A stretch of 64,000 nt of DNA from Gossypium raimondii (Eukaryota; Streptophyta; Magnoliopsida; Malvales; Malvaceae). Location of the stretch: assembly GCF_025698545.1 (NCBI RefSeq), contig NC_068570.1, positions 52,409,924 through 52,473,923 of the forward strand. The letters are read 5' to 3'. Position 1 is the stretch's first letter; every line of letters starts with the position of its first letter. Both the position numbers and the translations under genes were made by a program. The notes below the pieces were generated by a model, which had not been told where the DNA came from, did not search any database, and worked only from the letters and a program-made list of their open reading frames with translations. Positions 24,326-37,269 of this stretch are shown here, piece by piece.

Positions 24326-25800
24326 GAAACAAAATGGAATCTAAATAAATATTTTTGGGGTTGAATATATGTATGAGAATGAAGGTTGAAGGAAAGAAAA
24401 GGTAAATAAATATATAATTAAAAAAGATGATGCAATTAAGTTGAATAGAAACATCCCCTGGCCTGCTTCCTAACATCCAGCTAAGAGGTTGCTTTAGGTT
24501 TAGGGTAGTCCAGTAGTTGTACTATTAGACAAACCGCCAGCTACCACTTTGCCAGCCATCGTCTTCTACATACACATACATTTTATTCCTCTGATTTTAA
24601 TATTAACAACATTGCCCCCTTCAAAATTTTAGAAAAGGTTACCTTGGTTTGATGGTGTATATAAAGCATATAAGTAAGCCATGGGCGGCCAGTGGATGGG
24701 GGATTTAGAGAAATGAAACACACACATGCATGTACATATTATTTTATAGTAACGGGATATGATTATGCATTCACATGGGAAGAGAACAATTAATTAATAT
24801 AGGGAAAGAGGTTTATATGTCTAATGTCTGCTGCATCCCCATCATCTTTCCACAACATTAAAGTTCCAATAAAAATGTAACCATTATCCTAAAATCTTAT
24901 TCATGGCCCAAATAAGGATGTTATCAAAATATTAATAAATTCCCTTCTAATTCTTGTTCTTTTGTTGAGGTAAGACTAAATAAATTTAAAAGTATCCTGA
25001 CGGTTTTAATAGAAGTACGAGATTAAAAAATGGGATTAAAATAGATCGAGTTTGAGTTTTAATATTTAAGACTCGAGTTTAGTTTACTCCATTTTAAATT
25101 TTGTAATATACTTTTATGTCATAAAATTAATACTATGTATATATTAAAAATGTTAGGTTGTTTAATTTTAAAATTTTAATAAAATATTAAATTATTTTTT
25201 TTAAATATGGATGAACTTAAAATTGAGTTAGAGTCATTTATAAATATGGAAAAATTTAGGCAAAATTTTAGACTCAGTATTTTGGGACAAACTGAATTTG
25301 TTTAAACATAAAATATATTAATATCATACTTAAAATTAAACCAATCGGTGAACACCTCTAATTATATTCAAGAGAAAGAAACTGAGTTAAAATCACAATG
25401 GAAGAGTTTTATTTATATATTTATTTATTTTTCACTTTTACTTATTTCATATTTGAAAAGTTAAAAATCTCATTCTTTTGGTTAAAAATATTTTTATTTA
25501 AAAATCTTAAGTTAATTATTAACATTATTATTTTTGTCAAAATTTTCAATCCCACACATTTATTTTCCAACAATTATATAACATCAAATAGAAGCAAGAA
25601 GAATTAATTTTAAATTTTTAAGTACAAAGATTAAATCTCAAAATTTGTCAAAGTATAAGAATGACTTATAAACCTGTAAATTTTGACTTAAACTTAAAAT
25701 ATTTAATTTCATCAATTCAAATTTAAATATGATTTTTTTAAAAATAATATCCAACACAAATCCAAAATGATATGAATCCAAACTTTAAATAATGTGAACA
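24326..25800. other. AT-rich gene-free DNA
   Basis: No gene recognised. A patch of balanced composition at 24450-24570 lacks a long frame. Confidence 0.45.
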
Positions 25801-25804
25801 ATAA

Positions 25805-26310
25805 ACTAGTATCACGAGTTGCGGATTAAGGCCTATGACCGTTGCGCACAGAACGTCCCATAGAGCTCAACTTATTAAATGGGGCTCATTTGACCCAATT
25901 GAACTGTCCCGATGCGTGAAACCCATAAAGACATCTACTTGAAGCCTTGATGAACCAATGAAACAATTTAGTAAAACTAAAGTTACTGGGGCGCCTTAGA
26001 GAATTTCTAAGAAAATTCTCACTTTTCGAGTGTTAGGTTGACTTAGGTAGATTTGAAGCAAAGAAATCGTCTAAGACCGCGTGACTTGCCATATTAAAGT
26101 TTTAGCCCCGTGACAGTTGGCATCCGAGCTAGTGTTTGAAGGTATCGATTAAGATGTCGAAAGGAGTAGACAAGCAAGTTGAGCCAATAGAGCCAGGAAA
26201 GCTAGCCAATTGAGGGATATGCTATCAGCTTTAGATGACAAGGTGGCCAAACTTGAGGGCTCCGTAGGTGATGTGAAGGAGACCCTCGAGAAAGTTGATG
26301 GTGTTGGAAA
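25805..26310 (+). mobile_element. Gypsy LTR end, primer-binding site and gag start, fragment
   Basis: An LTR-like stretch ends GTGACA near 26114. It is followed by TGGCATCCGAGC, a degenerate form of the tRNA-Met primer-binding site TGGTATCAGAGC. Then comes a gag-like start (MSKGVDKQVE near 26154) with a frame break and a Leu/Asp/Glu-rich stretch (LDDKVAKLEGSVGDVKETLE). The piece is cut off at 26311 by a copia-type LTR. Confidence 0.5.
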
Positions 26311-26743
26311 AAATCTGGTTTGAAAATAATTTTCTTACACAGCGGAAAATTAAAATTTTGAAAACTAACCTGGTTTGTGATATTTATAGCAATAAACCTT
26401 AGACCGAAATCATACTTATGTTTTCAGATAAGTAGATCTTTGATTTTTTTTTTTAATTTTCAACCAATCGATCTTCTCCGCTATTCTCGTACCACAAACT
26501 GCTTCGAGTGTGGGCTCGACCCAATTGAATCAAAACATAAAGCTAGAAAAAGTTTTATTTTCCTTTGGGGTGAAAATGAAAATCTCTCTTCTTTAATAGA
26601 AACCACTAAAATTGTTATTCTGGAAAAATATATTTAATAGTTGAGAATAAATTCTCTCTATTTTTTCAGCAGAGTAACAATTTCTCAAAGTTGCGTAAAT
26701 AGCTCTACCAATGCCATTTATTTATAGCAAGAGAAATTAGAAC
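26311..26743 (-). mobile_element. Copia-type LTR fragment, minus orientation
   Basis: It starts TGTTGGAAAAAATCTGGTTT. This corresponds to the reverse complement of the 3' end of the complete solo LTR at 45862-48043, with matching phrases in the same order for over 250 bases (for example GCTTCGAGTGTGGG). It is cut at 26744 by the gypsy LTR. Confidence 0.6.
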
Positions 26744-28005
26744 TGTGACACCCCTAACCCATATCCGTCGCCGGATTAGGGTTACGAAGCATTATCTAAC
26801 ACATCATAGTCTAACACAGTCATTTATTACAATTCATGCAAACCAATTTCACAATACACTTTGTACAAGCCCAATAATGCCCGAGCCCAAACAAATAAAT
26901 ATGCCCGGGCCCAGACCAACAAACAAACCCAAATATCCCATTTGACCCAAGCCCCATCAGCCTAAAACCAAAAAAACCCTAGGCGCTGCAGACAAACTCA
27001 GCCATGATGAGCTCCCTACACGACGCCCATAATACTTCATGACGTCACGTCCGTCGCCTCCGCATGTTAAGACGTTACTCACAAGACGTCGCGCATTCTC
27101 CTCAACAAGATTACATGTGAGACTCAAAAACAAATAACAATGAATCTGAGAGAATCAAGGGATTTTTATTGATTTTATTGTTATTTCTCTAGGTCGGCTA
27201 TAAAACCGAGTCAGATTTTGTGTAATGGGGGGAATGATTCAGTGTAAAAGAGATACGAAAATAGAGGGAAGGACTGAGATTACAAAGATTTTCTTTTTTT
27301 CGAAGGTGAATCGAGACTTTTTTTTTCTATTCTTTCTATTTTATTTTATTTTTTTATTTATAATAAAAAGGGAAAGAAGGAGAAAGGATCCTACCTGGTG
27401 CCGTCGTGGTGTCCCCTCTCCGTTGCAATCGGAGGCCAGGGTGCCGTCGGAGGCCAAGGGACGACCTAGTGGTGGCGGTGCAAAAAAAAAATGGGTTCAA
27501 AAACTCTAAAAAGTTCTTACAGAAAAAGAAAGAATTGGAAACTTTCTTTTAGTTTTAATTTTGTTTCTTTTAAATTTTAAAAGCAAAGATGAAATGGTGC
27601 CGTTTGGGGAAAGGGGGTCCGCCCGTCAGACCTTAAATGGTCGATTTGCGCATTCGGTCCCCCTATTCTAGCAGTGCGTTTAAATTAAATTTCTGATTTC
27701 TTTTAAATTTTCCCGCATGTTTTATTTTTGTTCCATTTTGGCCCATCGCTGCGCAGCGTTTTGGGAAGACGGAATAATTTCCTTTTGGTCCCCACTATTA
27801 TGCGCACATTTAAGTTGGTCCTACCTTCCAATTTATTTCAAATCTGCCCCACTTTTTGTCTTTAAGCTCAATTTAATCCATTTTAAAGAAAAACTATTAT
27901 TTTATTTAATTATTTTTCTTAAAAAACATTATTATTATATTATGCATTATAGTTATCATTATATATTTTCTATACATTCACATTCACGTATTTTACACAT
28001 ATGCA

Positions 28006-28009
<4 letters not shown>

Positions 28010-28055
<46 letters not shown>
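28010..28055. repeat. (AT)n microsatellite
   Basis: About 22 uninterrupted AT units in the U3-like part of the outer solo LTR. The inner LTR has (ATT)n and a short (AT)n in the matching place. Confidence 0.9.
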
Positions 28056-28059
<4 letters not shown>

Positions 28060-29726
28060 GAGTTTTTTTACATGCATACATATATTTCTCTCGCACATTT
28101 TTTATATAGTTTTTTTATTTTAACTTTCACATGCCTTATATTTTATACATACTTACCCAATTTTTATTATATATATATATATATACATAAATTTGTATTT
28201 TTATTTTGTTGATTTTCACGTGTACATATTTTTATATTTTTATCCTATTTTCATAAATTTCGCATACATATGTATACATGCATATTTTCCTAGGAATTAT
28301 AATAGGTTTTGTTTTGTTTTATATATTTCATTTATTTTTTTATTTTATATACATATACTTATATATACTGTTTTAATATATGCTTATACACGTTTTCAAA
28401 ATTTATTTATGTCTCATACTTATATTTTGAAAATACATATATACATATATTATAAATTAAAGTTGTACAAGCCCAATTTTTATGCCCGGGCCCAATTAAC
28501 CCTAAACTAACAAACCTCAGCCCAATAACCCAACAGACTCAGCCCAAACCATTCAAACCCAAATGACCCAATTCCAGTTACAACCCAATACAATAAACCC
28601 AACTAGCCTAAACCAAACCTGAGGCCCAAATTTGGAGCCCAATTCCCCAAAAGTCAAGCTAGGGTTTCAGAAAAGAAACCCTAGCGCCGCAGCCCTCTGC
28701 ACCCTAGCTCTGCTGGCCGCCGCATACGTCCCGTCACCATGCCCACTTGCCACCGACGCCCTCACCTGCTCCACCTACAAAAGAAAAGACACAATAGCAG
28801 TAGAATATAGGGATTTTGATTGTAAAAAAATGGCTACAAAAAAAGGCCATTCAAAACAGATTGTAAGAGGGGGCTTCATCACTGAATCGGGGGGCTTTTT
28901 CTTTTCTTTTGTAACATTTTCATATAAAACAATCAAAAAAACAGATTCAAGGCTTGGATATCAGATTCGCATTTCTTTTTTATTTATTTTATTTTCTTTA
29001 TTTCGTACATTAAATAGAAAATAAAAAGGGAAAGGGACTCACCGGAACCATCAGTGGTTCTTGCTGTCGGAGGGCTTCTCCTCCGTCGCCGATTCGGGTC
29101 CGAGAGGGGTTGTGGGTTTCCCTCTTTCCCGCGGGTTGAGAGATCTGAGATCTCAAGGATGCCACACAATGAGGGTTAAAAACCCCTTTTTCTCGCACGA
29201 CTCCGACCACCGTCCTTGGTGGCGCTGCGATGGAGATGCGGCAGACGGCGGCGGGGTTCCAAGTTTGGAACCCTAGCAGAGAAAGGGGAAGACCTTTTTG
29301 TTTTTTCTTATGTTTTTTTAAGAAATGAAATAGCAGAAAAAAATTAGCTTTTATAGGAATTTCAAAACGGCGACGTTTAAGGCTCCCTTGACCCGCGCGG
29401 TGACCCGACCCGAGGGGAGGATCCGCGTGTTATGCTTGGAGGGGCTATTTGCGCTTTTAGCCCCTCCGCTTTTTAATGCCTCCGCAATTAGTTTTTTTAT
29501 TTCTTTAAATTTATCCCTTTATTTTATTTTAGATTTCAATTTAATCCCCTTTGAAGCTATGCGTTTTAGAGGAGAAGGGAAAATTTCCCTTCCAGCCCCT
29601 CTATGTTATTCGCGTGTTCAATGTGGTCCCTTCCCTTTGATTTTATTTAGATTTAACCCCGAATTTCGTTTTAATTTTTTTAGTTTAGTCCTTTTGTTAG
29701 TTTGTGTATTTTCTTAATAAATTTCA

Positions 29727-29727
<1 letters not shown>

Positions 29728-29768
<41 letters not shown>
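29728..29768. repeat. (ATT)n microsatellite
   Basis: About 13 perfect ATT units inside the inner solo LTR. Confidence 0.9.
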
Positions 29769-29769
<1 letters not shown>

Positions 29770-30420
29770 ATTGCTTTTATATATATATATATACTTATAT
29801 ACATACCTACATTTTTTATGTATATTGTATGATTTTTTGTACATATTTACATATCTATATATATGTATTTTATTTTCATAAATATATATATTTACATATT
29901 CTTCATCTTTAAAATATTTATTTTATATATGTATTTTATATATTATGATTCATATATATATACCTATACATATATACTTTTCATATTTTAATTCACATAT
30001 GTATATGTATATACTTACTTATATATATATATTTATATAATAATTTTAAAATATGTAGATATGTTTTTATATTTTATATATATATATATGTATACACGTG
30101 AATACATTTACGTAATATGTTTATACATACATAGTTCTTCTCTTTTACATAAATATATAAAGTATACATATATATACTTACATATATTTTCATATTTTCA
30201 TAGCTTTATTTATTTTATTCCTTATTATCCTTGTTTACTTAGTGTTCATTTATTTATTTATTTATATGTCCATAATTTTCTTTTAATGTTTTAATTTTTC
30301 TTACTTGTTATTGTATATACATGAATGATTTGTTTTTGCTCATATTATTTTTGTTCACATTATCATATTTATTATTCCACTTTGCATATTAATATCATAT
30401 TTCAAAAAAGGAAAATATTT

Positions 30421-30741
30421 CAAAATAAGGCAATGTTTTGCGTTTGGAAATTCGAGGAACGTGCCCTAAGGTACTGGGTTTCGATTTCTCGTTCCACCAA
30501 ATGACTTAATATCCTTTTCAAAAATTTTCAAAATAAGGCAATATTTTGCGTTTGGAAATTCGAGGAACGTGCCCTAAGGTATTGGGTTTCGATTTCTCAT
30601 TCGACCAAATGACTTAATATCCTTTTCAAAAATTTTCAAAATAAGGCAATATTTTGCGTTTGGAAATTCAAGGAACGTGCCCTAAGGTACTGGGTTTCGA
30701 TTTCACGTTTAGCCAAATTGCTAAATATCCTCTTGAATTTT
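30421..30741. repeat. 108-base tandem repeat, three copies
   Basis: Units start at 30421, 30529 and 30637 with CAAAATAAGGCAAT. The first two are nearly identical and the third diverges at its end. The unit contains CGTGCCCTAAGGTACTGGGT, a phrase that also recurs three times in the outer LTR. Confidence 0.9.
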
Positions 30742-32679
30742 AATCCATGCCATTCGAAAAAATTTTTAAGGATCGTATTTTGAAATTCTTTAAAGTTTTC
30801 AGCTTTTCGACACTAAGACATTAAATAATCAACTAGGTACCAATTTTTGAGCGTATCGAGGGTGCTAATCCTTCCTCGTGCGTAACAGACTCCCGAACCT
30901 GTTTTTCTGAATTCCATGGACCAAAATCGTTGTTTTAATAAAATCAAATCATTTATTAAAAACAACCACTTTTCAAGGTGATCGATCACACCTCATAAAA
31001 TAAAGATTGATGGCGACTCCCGTTTCATTTTTCAAAACCCAAGTCGACCCCGTTTTCATCCAAAAAATGGTGTCAACAAAAGTATCTGTATCATATTGTA
31101 TATTAACTTTTTAACATAACCTTTTGAAAATATATTTTGGTTTTAATCATTCATCAAAGTTATTTTCTTGATTTAAAGGTCTTTTTTTGAATAAAAGCAT
31201 TATTGGAAGTTTAGGATTTTCGAGGGAAATTGAGCCCTAACGTATTGGGTTTTGATTTTCTTTGTCAATCTTAAATGACCGAGAATATTCTTTATTCAAA
31301 ATGCATGAGCATAAAAATCATTTTTGGGAACTTAACTTGTCGTGCCCTAACGTATTGGGTGTGGCCTGTTACTTTCTCGAAATGAAGATTTTCGCATAAA
31401 ATAAGAGTGATATTCAAAGTTCGGGGATTATGAGAAATTGTACCCTAACGTATTGGGACTCGATTTCTTTACATGACTTGAACAATTGGTTATCCTTTTG
31501 CAAATTTCTTTAAAAATTTTTTTTCAAATTTTCGACACCAAGACATTAAATAATCAATTTGGTACCGATTTTGGGCGTCACGAGGGTGCTAATCCTTCCT
31601 TGTGCGTAACTGACTCCCGAACTCATTTTCTCAAATTTCGCAGGCCAAAATCATTTTTAAGGTGAGCCGATCACACCTTAATCAAGGATCGGCGGCGACT
31701 CCCATTTTCGTTTTTAAAGTCGATAACTAAATTTTTGTTTTCAAAAAACGGTTTCGACACACTTCATATTCTGAAATTTAACCAACTCATAACCATTCTA
31801 CTATTCAAATTTCGAACCAACTAACGTACATTGAATCATATTACATTATAACAAAACACATCCACCAACTAAATCATTACTCAAGCCGAAACTTATAACC
31901 AAACATTATCATACATATATACCTCGAAATATACTTCCCAAAAGAGCTTATAACATGACCGAATATACATAATAATTAGCATTTCTAACAAGCCATTTCG
32001 CATGAAAACTTATATACAATTCAAAATTAGCCATAGTCTATATATGCCATATGTCATAATATCAAGCTTTCAAAATACTGAAATGGCGATTGATAGTGTG
32101 ACGATATTCCTTGACGATCCCCGAGCTCGAGCTAGCTTTATATATCTATAAAACAATGGAATGATGCGCAAAGTAAGCTTTGGAAGCTTAGTAAGCCATA
32201 AGCAAATATATCATCTCAATGATATTTACAATTTAATTCAACTAGGTCGAATTCAAATAAATCTCAAACACATATACATTTAAATAACTCATATAAATTC
32301 ATATGATCACATTAAGTACTAAACTTACCTTAATATTTCATGAACATATAAATTCACACAAACTTGAACCATTTAGCTCAAATTCACATTCGGAATTGTT
32401 AAGAACACACGAAAATCATATAAAGCTCGTACAATGCCATATCCCGGATATGGTCTTACATTTTAACGTATATCGGTGCCACTGTCCTAGACAAGGTCTT
32501 ATACGAATCATATACGATGCCAATGTCCCAGACATGGTCTTATACGAAATCACACCTCGGAAGTCCTAGTATCATGACTTCAATATCCTGTACATTTCCT
32601 AAGGTTCATTCGGAGCTTTAGACTTCGTAATTAAATCAATTCATACATGAAACCAGTCATCCAATGCTCCAATTAATTC

Positions 32680-32985
32680 GGCAACATATATATGTAAACA
32701 TATACAAATCATTTCGGCAATATATATACATGTACAAATCCATTCGGCAATGTATATCCATATAAAAATCAATTCGGCAATGTATATACATATACAAATC
32801 AATTTGATAATGTATATCCATATACAAATCAATTCGGCTATGCATATCCATATACAAATCAATTCGGCAATATATATATCCATATACAAATCAATTCGAC
32901 AATATATATGTAAACATATACAAATCATTTCGACAATATATATACATGTACAAATCAATTCGGCAATGTATAAAACATATACATT
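32680..32985. repeat. Minisatellite of about 36 bases within the gypsy LTR
   Basis: About nine copies of a unit with core ATACAAATCAATTCGGCAAT and a TATATCCAT or TATATACAT spacer. The phrase ATATGTAAACATATACAAATCATTTCG occurs near both ends of the array, which suggests a higher-order duplication. Both strands translate into repetitive peptide frames, which are artefacts of the repeat. Confidence 0.85.
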
Positions 32986-33895
32986 TGAATTCAAAAACAT
33001 TTATTTACTTATGAACTTACCTCGTACGGAAACGAACGGATCGGATCAACTACTCGTCAACTTTCGATTTCCCTCGATCTAAATCCGATTTCTTTCTTTC
33101 TTGATCTATATGAATTCAAATTTAACTCATTTAATCACCTATTCATTCAATTTCATCTAAAAATACCTATTTGGACATTTTTCTCTTTAGCCCCTAAAGT
33201 TTCACATTTGTTTAATTTAGTCCCTATTTCACAAATACACAAAATTCACATAATTCAATATAATCCAAGCTTAGCTGAATTACTATAGTGCCCCTAACAG
33301 CCCAAAAATTTCATTTATTTCACATTTCAACCACTCATTTTACATATTTCACAATTTAATCCCTATTTGAAATTTTTGTCAAAAATCACTTTACAAAACA
33401 TATTAATCTATCAACAATTATTCATTTTCCATCATCAACATTCAAAAACATCAAGCTATCATCAATGGAAACTCACAAATTCATCAACCAATTCAAAAAT
33501 TAGGGCATGGGTTAGCTAGAACACGAAGCAACGATCTCAAAAAAGTAAAAATTATAAAAAATCGAGCTCAAACCGTACCTTAATCAATTTACAAGTTTAC
33601 CAAGCCATGACATTCCACTAACTCATAAATGACCTATTTACCAATTAAGGACCTTTACCATAATGTTCTATAGCTATTAGACACCTTTAGCTTATAGAAT
33701 ATAACTTTTACGCTTTATGCGATTTAGTCCTTTCTACCGAATTAAGCATTCAAACGGTAAAATTTCTTTACGAAACTTTCACACATATATATTCACATGC
33801 TGTAAATACCAAAAATAATATTAAAATAATTTTCTAACCTCAGATTTGTGGTACCAAAACCACTATTCCAATTTAACTAAAACCGGGTTGTTACA

Positions 33896-33910
33896 ACTCT
33901 CCCCCCTTAG
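33896..33910 (-). other. Polypurine tract of the gypsy element
   Basis: The minus strand reads CTAAGGGGGGAGAGT immediately before the LTR start TGTAAC. This is the expected second-strand primer position and fixes the LTR border. Confidence 0.8.
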
Positions 33911-34868
33911 GGATTTTCGTCTTGAAAATCTTACCAGTGAATAGGTTTGGATATTGCTTTCTCATAGCATCCTCGAGTTCCCATGTAGCTTCTTCTACCC
34001 TGTGTCGGTGCCATAATACTTTCACTAATGCAATTTTCTTATTTCTCAGCTCTTTGATCTCACGAGTTAGAATTCGGATCGGTTCTTCACTGTATGATAA
34101 ATCTGACTAAATCTCAACTTCAGCCAGGGAAATAACATGTGAAGTGTCAGATCGATATCATCGAAGCATCGACACATGAAATACATTATGTATCTTTTCT
34201 AATTCATAACCGATAAGCCATTGGTCTAACTCGTTCAATGATTTCATACGGTCTGATGAATCTCAGACTTAATTTGCCTTTACGATCGAATCGAATTATT
34301 TTCTTCCACGATGACACTTTTAAAAACACTTTATCCCTGATCTGAAACTCAATATCTTTCCGTTTCAAATCTGCATAAGATTTCTGTCGATCTGACGCCA
34401 CTTTTAAACTATCACGAATTAATTTCACTTTTTCCTATGTCTCTCTAATTAGATCAACCCCGTGAATCTTATTCTCCTTTAACTCAGTCTAGTACAATGG
34501 TGTGTTACACTTACAACCGTATAGAGTTTCGTATGGTGCCATCTTTATACTTGATTGAAAACTATTGTTATACGCAAATTCAATCAACGACAAATACTTT
34601 TCCCACGTACTTTCAAACTCAAGAATGCAACATCTCAACATATCCTCGAGTATCTGTATAACTCGCTTAGATTGACCATCTATTTGCGGATGAAAAGTAG
34701 TACTAAAGTGCAGCTTTGTACCCAATGTATCTTGCAATTTCTTCCAAAAACACAATGTGAATCTCAGATCTCTATCTGAAACAATGGACATAGGTACTCT
34801 GTGCAACCTCACAACCTGAGAGATATATAACTCAACTAACTTATCAAGTGAATAATCCGTGCGTACCA
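33896..34868 (-). pseudogene. Gypsy polyprotein remnant: integrase and C-terminal domain
   Basis: On the minus strand an integrase core segment (34812-34489) has the SDRD aspartate and HPQIDGQSK. The C-terminal region (34428-34204) matches the usual YADLKRKDIEF ... WKK domain, followed by a degraded chromodomain-like tail that runs to the polypurine tract. The catalytic Glu, expected 35 residues after the Asp, is Lys. Stops and frame breaks separate the segments. The upstream pol and gag are missing: the frame is cut near 34868, where copia LTR sequence begins. Confidence 0.85.
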
Positions 34869-36108
34869 GAATGAAATATGCTCAATTAAAGATTTAACGA
34901 TATTCTCTCATTGGCATTGTATGGATTGATAAATATGGAATGTGGCCACGGGTTGCTTGTTCTCGAACAAGCAATTTATCACAATCATTTGGTGATAGTG
35001 ATAATATTAATCATTAAGAAGACACAATGGTGACAATGGGATAAAATATGATTGTATTGAGTAAACGAATTTAACTCAAAGGAATCAATGGTATCACATG
35101 AGAGTAACACACACATGACAAGGTTATTGCACAAAGCAGTTGAATGAAATGCTTTCTTAAAGAGTATACAATAAGAAGTTTTCAATCATAGTACTTCTTG
35201 TGGACTGACTCCATGATTAAGTAATTGACAAATTATCGGAACGATGCTTCTGGACATAATTGCAATTACTATAGCCTAATTATATATGTCTAATTGGCCC
35301 TCCGCTAGCTCAACAAAAGCTTGATCGGACTGCATTTGAATTAGAAGAAAATTCTATGATTTTGGAAATAATTGAATTGAGTTGATTATTCGATATGGAA
35401 TTAAATTGGGCGGTTGTAAGAATTGTTCAACTAGAGAATTTGATGAAAGAATTTTCTTGAATAATTAATTTGAAAAAAATTAGTGATTTTTGAGAAAATT
35501 AATTTTGATAAAGTAAAAATAAATTAATCAAATTAATTAAAATTAATATGATATTTTTGGAAATTAGTTTTCGAGTCGGACAATTGGCCCAATGGGTAAT
35601 TGAACTTGAAAATTGGACTTGAAATCGTAAATTGGGCCTGAGAGCCCAAAATCGAGACCAAGGCCCAAAAACTGGTCAAATTGGGCTTGGTATGTGAAAC
35701 TGGGTTGACGTCTAATCGGTGGCTAGACCAGATCGGTGGGGCCGTCATTGGCTCGGACCTAACTGGTAGGCACCGAACTAGCTCAAGGTGCTAATGATTG
35801 TGACAACAACGTTTCGGTGGTTGTAATAGCGACATTTTAGTGGCCGAAAAATGGTTGGCAGCGGTAGTTTTTCGGTGATTGAGGAGTGAAAAAATTACAC
35901 AATTGAGACTCTACCAGAGAATTTGATTTCAGATTAACTATTCAAAAAAAATAATATTATTTTAATAGATTTAATATTAAATTTAATTTAACACTTATCT
36001 TAATAGTATTTTATTAATTTAGTATTAAAGTAATTATCTTAATATTAAATTAAATTTAATGTTTTTCTTGTAGATAAATATTCTATTAATGTGGTAGAGT
36101 CTCTAACG

Positions 36109-36950
36109 TTTAATAGAGGGATCCGTAACGGTCAATCGCCGAGAGCATTCCAGGTCCCTTGTCTGATATGACATATATGTCGAGCTGTGGGAAAACATGG
36201 CGGCACAACTGACTCAAAAAGAAATCTCAATCATCTGTCGTTTCTCCGAAAGTTCTTGCGAATGCTATAAGCAAAACCTTCCAATTACCATCTTGAGCAA
36301 TGACAAGCAGCAGACGCTATTGATACCTTTCCTATAGCCAGGTGCCGTCAATTTGGACCATAGGCTTGCAGTGCTGAAATGGCTCTCTATATTGCTCAAA
36401 GGTCCAAAAGAATCGGTGGAATACTCTTTTCCCAATGACCAATTGATTGTCATAGTACTTTGGGCGCGCTTCGAGATTGGTTACGGAACCTGGTACGTAT
36501 TGATCCAGTACTTGACACCATTTCCATAGATAGTTATATGAACTCTCCCACCCGTGATGCAACTTCTCCATAACCTTCTGTTTTGCCACCCACACTTTGC
36601 AATACGTTGGAGTGTACTGGAACTGGCTACGTATGTTCATAATCAACACTGGTATTAAAACTTCGGGGACTGGCCTTCACCATCGGTAGAATAATGTCAG
36701 CAATCATGTCGGACTCTAGCCTCAGATGGTTCTAACTTGCACCCGTCGCAACACAGGTATGGGGACCGGGATACTACTTTATCATCCACATCTTGGTTTT
36801 CTTCCGGTAAGACGCCATGATTTTCCACTTACACCTCTCATCCTTCATTTTACACTTCCTTTCGAATTTCTAGGAACGAGACTTCGTAATGTAATAGTTC
36901 ACGTCGTTCTTGATGCTGTACTGCTTCAGTGTAGCAAGAAAAACATCTTT
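36109..36950 (-). pseudogene. MULE transposase fragment inside the copia LTR
   Basis: The minus-strand frame 36649-36332 reads FQYTPTYCKVWVAKQK, then WTFEQYREPFQHCKP and QIDGTWL, the start of the MULE catalytic domain. A stop follows DGTWL. Downstream, VIAQDGNWKV and DIYVISDKGPG continue the domain with further stops. Upstream sequence to about 36950 contains decayed N-terminal parts. It lacks the rest of the domain and any bordering inverted repeats I can identify. Confidence 0.75.
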
Positions 36951-37269
36951 GTTAGGGTATTCTATTCTGTCTTCCAGTACTTGTACATCACATTAAATTT
37001 GATATGGGGGATATTAAAGTGATTAAGTTTAATTATAGTTGAACTCTCTAAACTCTCACTATATAAAGAGAGCCTTGGGTCATTATTTGACACACTTGAA
37101 TTCAAGATAAAGTTGTAAAGACAAAATTTTCTAAAGAAATTATTTTAGAAAATCTCTAGAGATATTTTTATTATTTATAAATTGACCCAAAAGTTTAGAG
37201 AAATTACAAAATTATCCCATTGGTAATTTTTGTGATTTTTTTTATTAAAAGCAAGCCCACATTTGACAG

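Larger units (their letters stand above)
28464..31078 (+). mobile_element. Solo LTR (inner) of the same family, duplication AAAGT
   Basis: It begins TGTACAAGCCCAA and ends GGTGTCAACA. AAAGT flanks it at 28459-28463 and 31079-31083. Start, GGCGACTCCC-type tail and internal order match the outer LTR, so both come from one family. The two are visibly diverged. It was inserted into the outer LTR, hence is younger. Confidence 0.9.
26862..31759 (+). mobile_element. Solo LTR (outer), duplication CACTT
   Basis: It begins TGTACAAGCCCAA and ends GGTTTCGACA. Both sides are flanked by CACTT (26857-26861 and 31760-31764), a 5-base target-site duplication. No internal retrotransposon region exists, so this is a solo LTR left by recombination between two LTRs. 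About 2.28 kb is its own sequence; the rest is the inner LTR. Confidence 0.88.
26744..33895 (-). mobile_element. Ty3/gypsy 3' LTR, interrupted by nested solo LTRs
   Basis: In element orientation it begins TGTAACAACCCGG at 33895 and ends GGGTGTCACA at 26744. It lies directly after a polypurine tract and the integrase remnant, so it is the 3' LTR. Its own sequence is 26744-26861 plus 31760-33895, about 2.25 kb. The 5' LTR is not present, because the element is cut off near 34868. Confidence 0.8.

Noticed and set aside
27225..29717. Several 60-130 codon frames on both strands
   Set aside because: All lie within the two solo LTRs. They lack family resemblance and consist of low-complexity or microsatellite sequence.
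28460..31083. Complete LTR retrotransposon bounded by the two TGTACAAGCCC starts at 26862 and 28464
   Set aside because: Each LTR has its own 5-base duplication and no primer site or coding region lies between them, so nested solo LTRs fit better.
32641..33082. Long repetitive frames on both strands (MYIHIQINSA-type repeats)
   Set aside because: They are translations of a 36-base minisatellite inside an LTR. Both strands are open only because the unit is a multiple of three.
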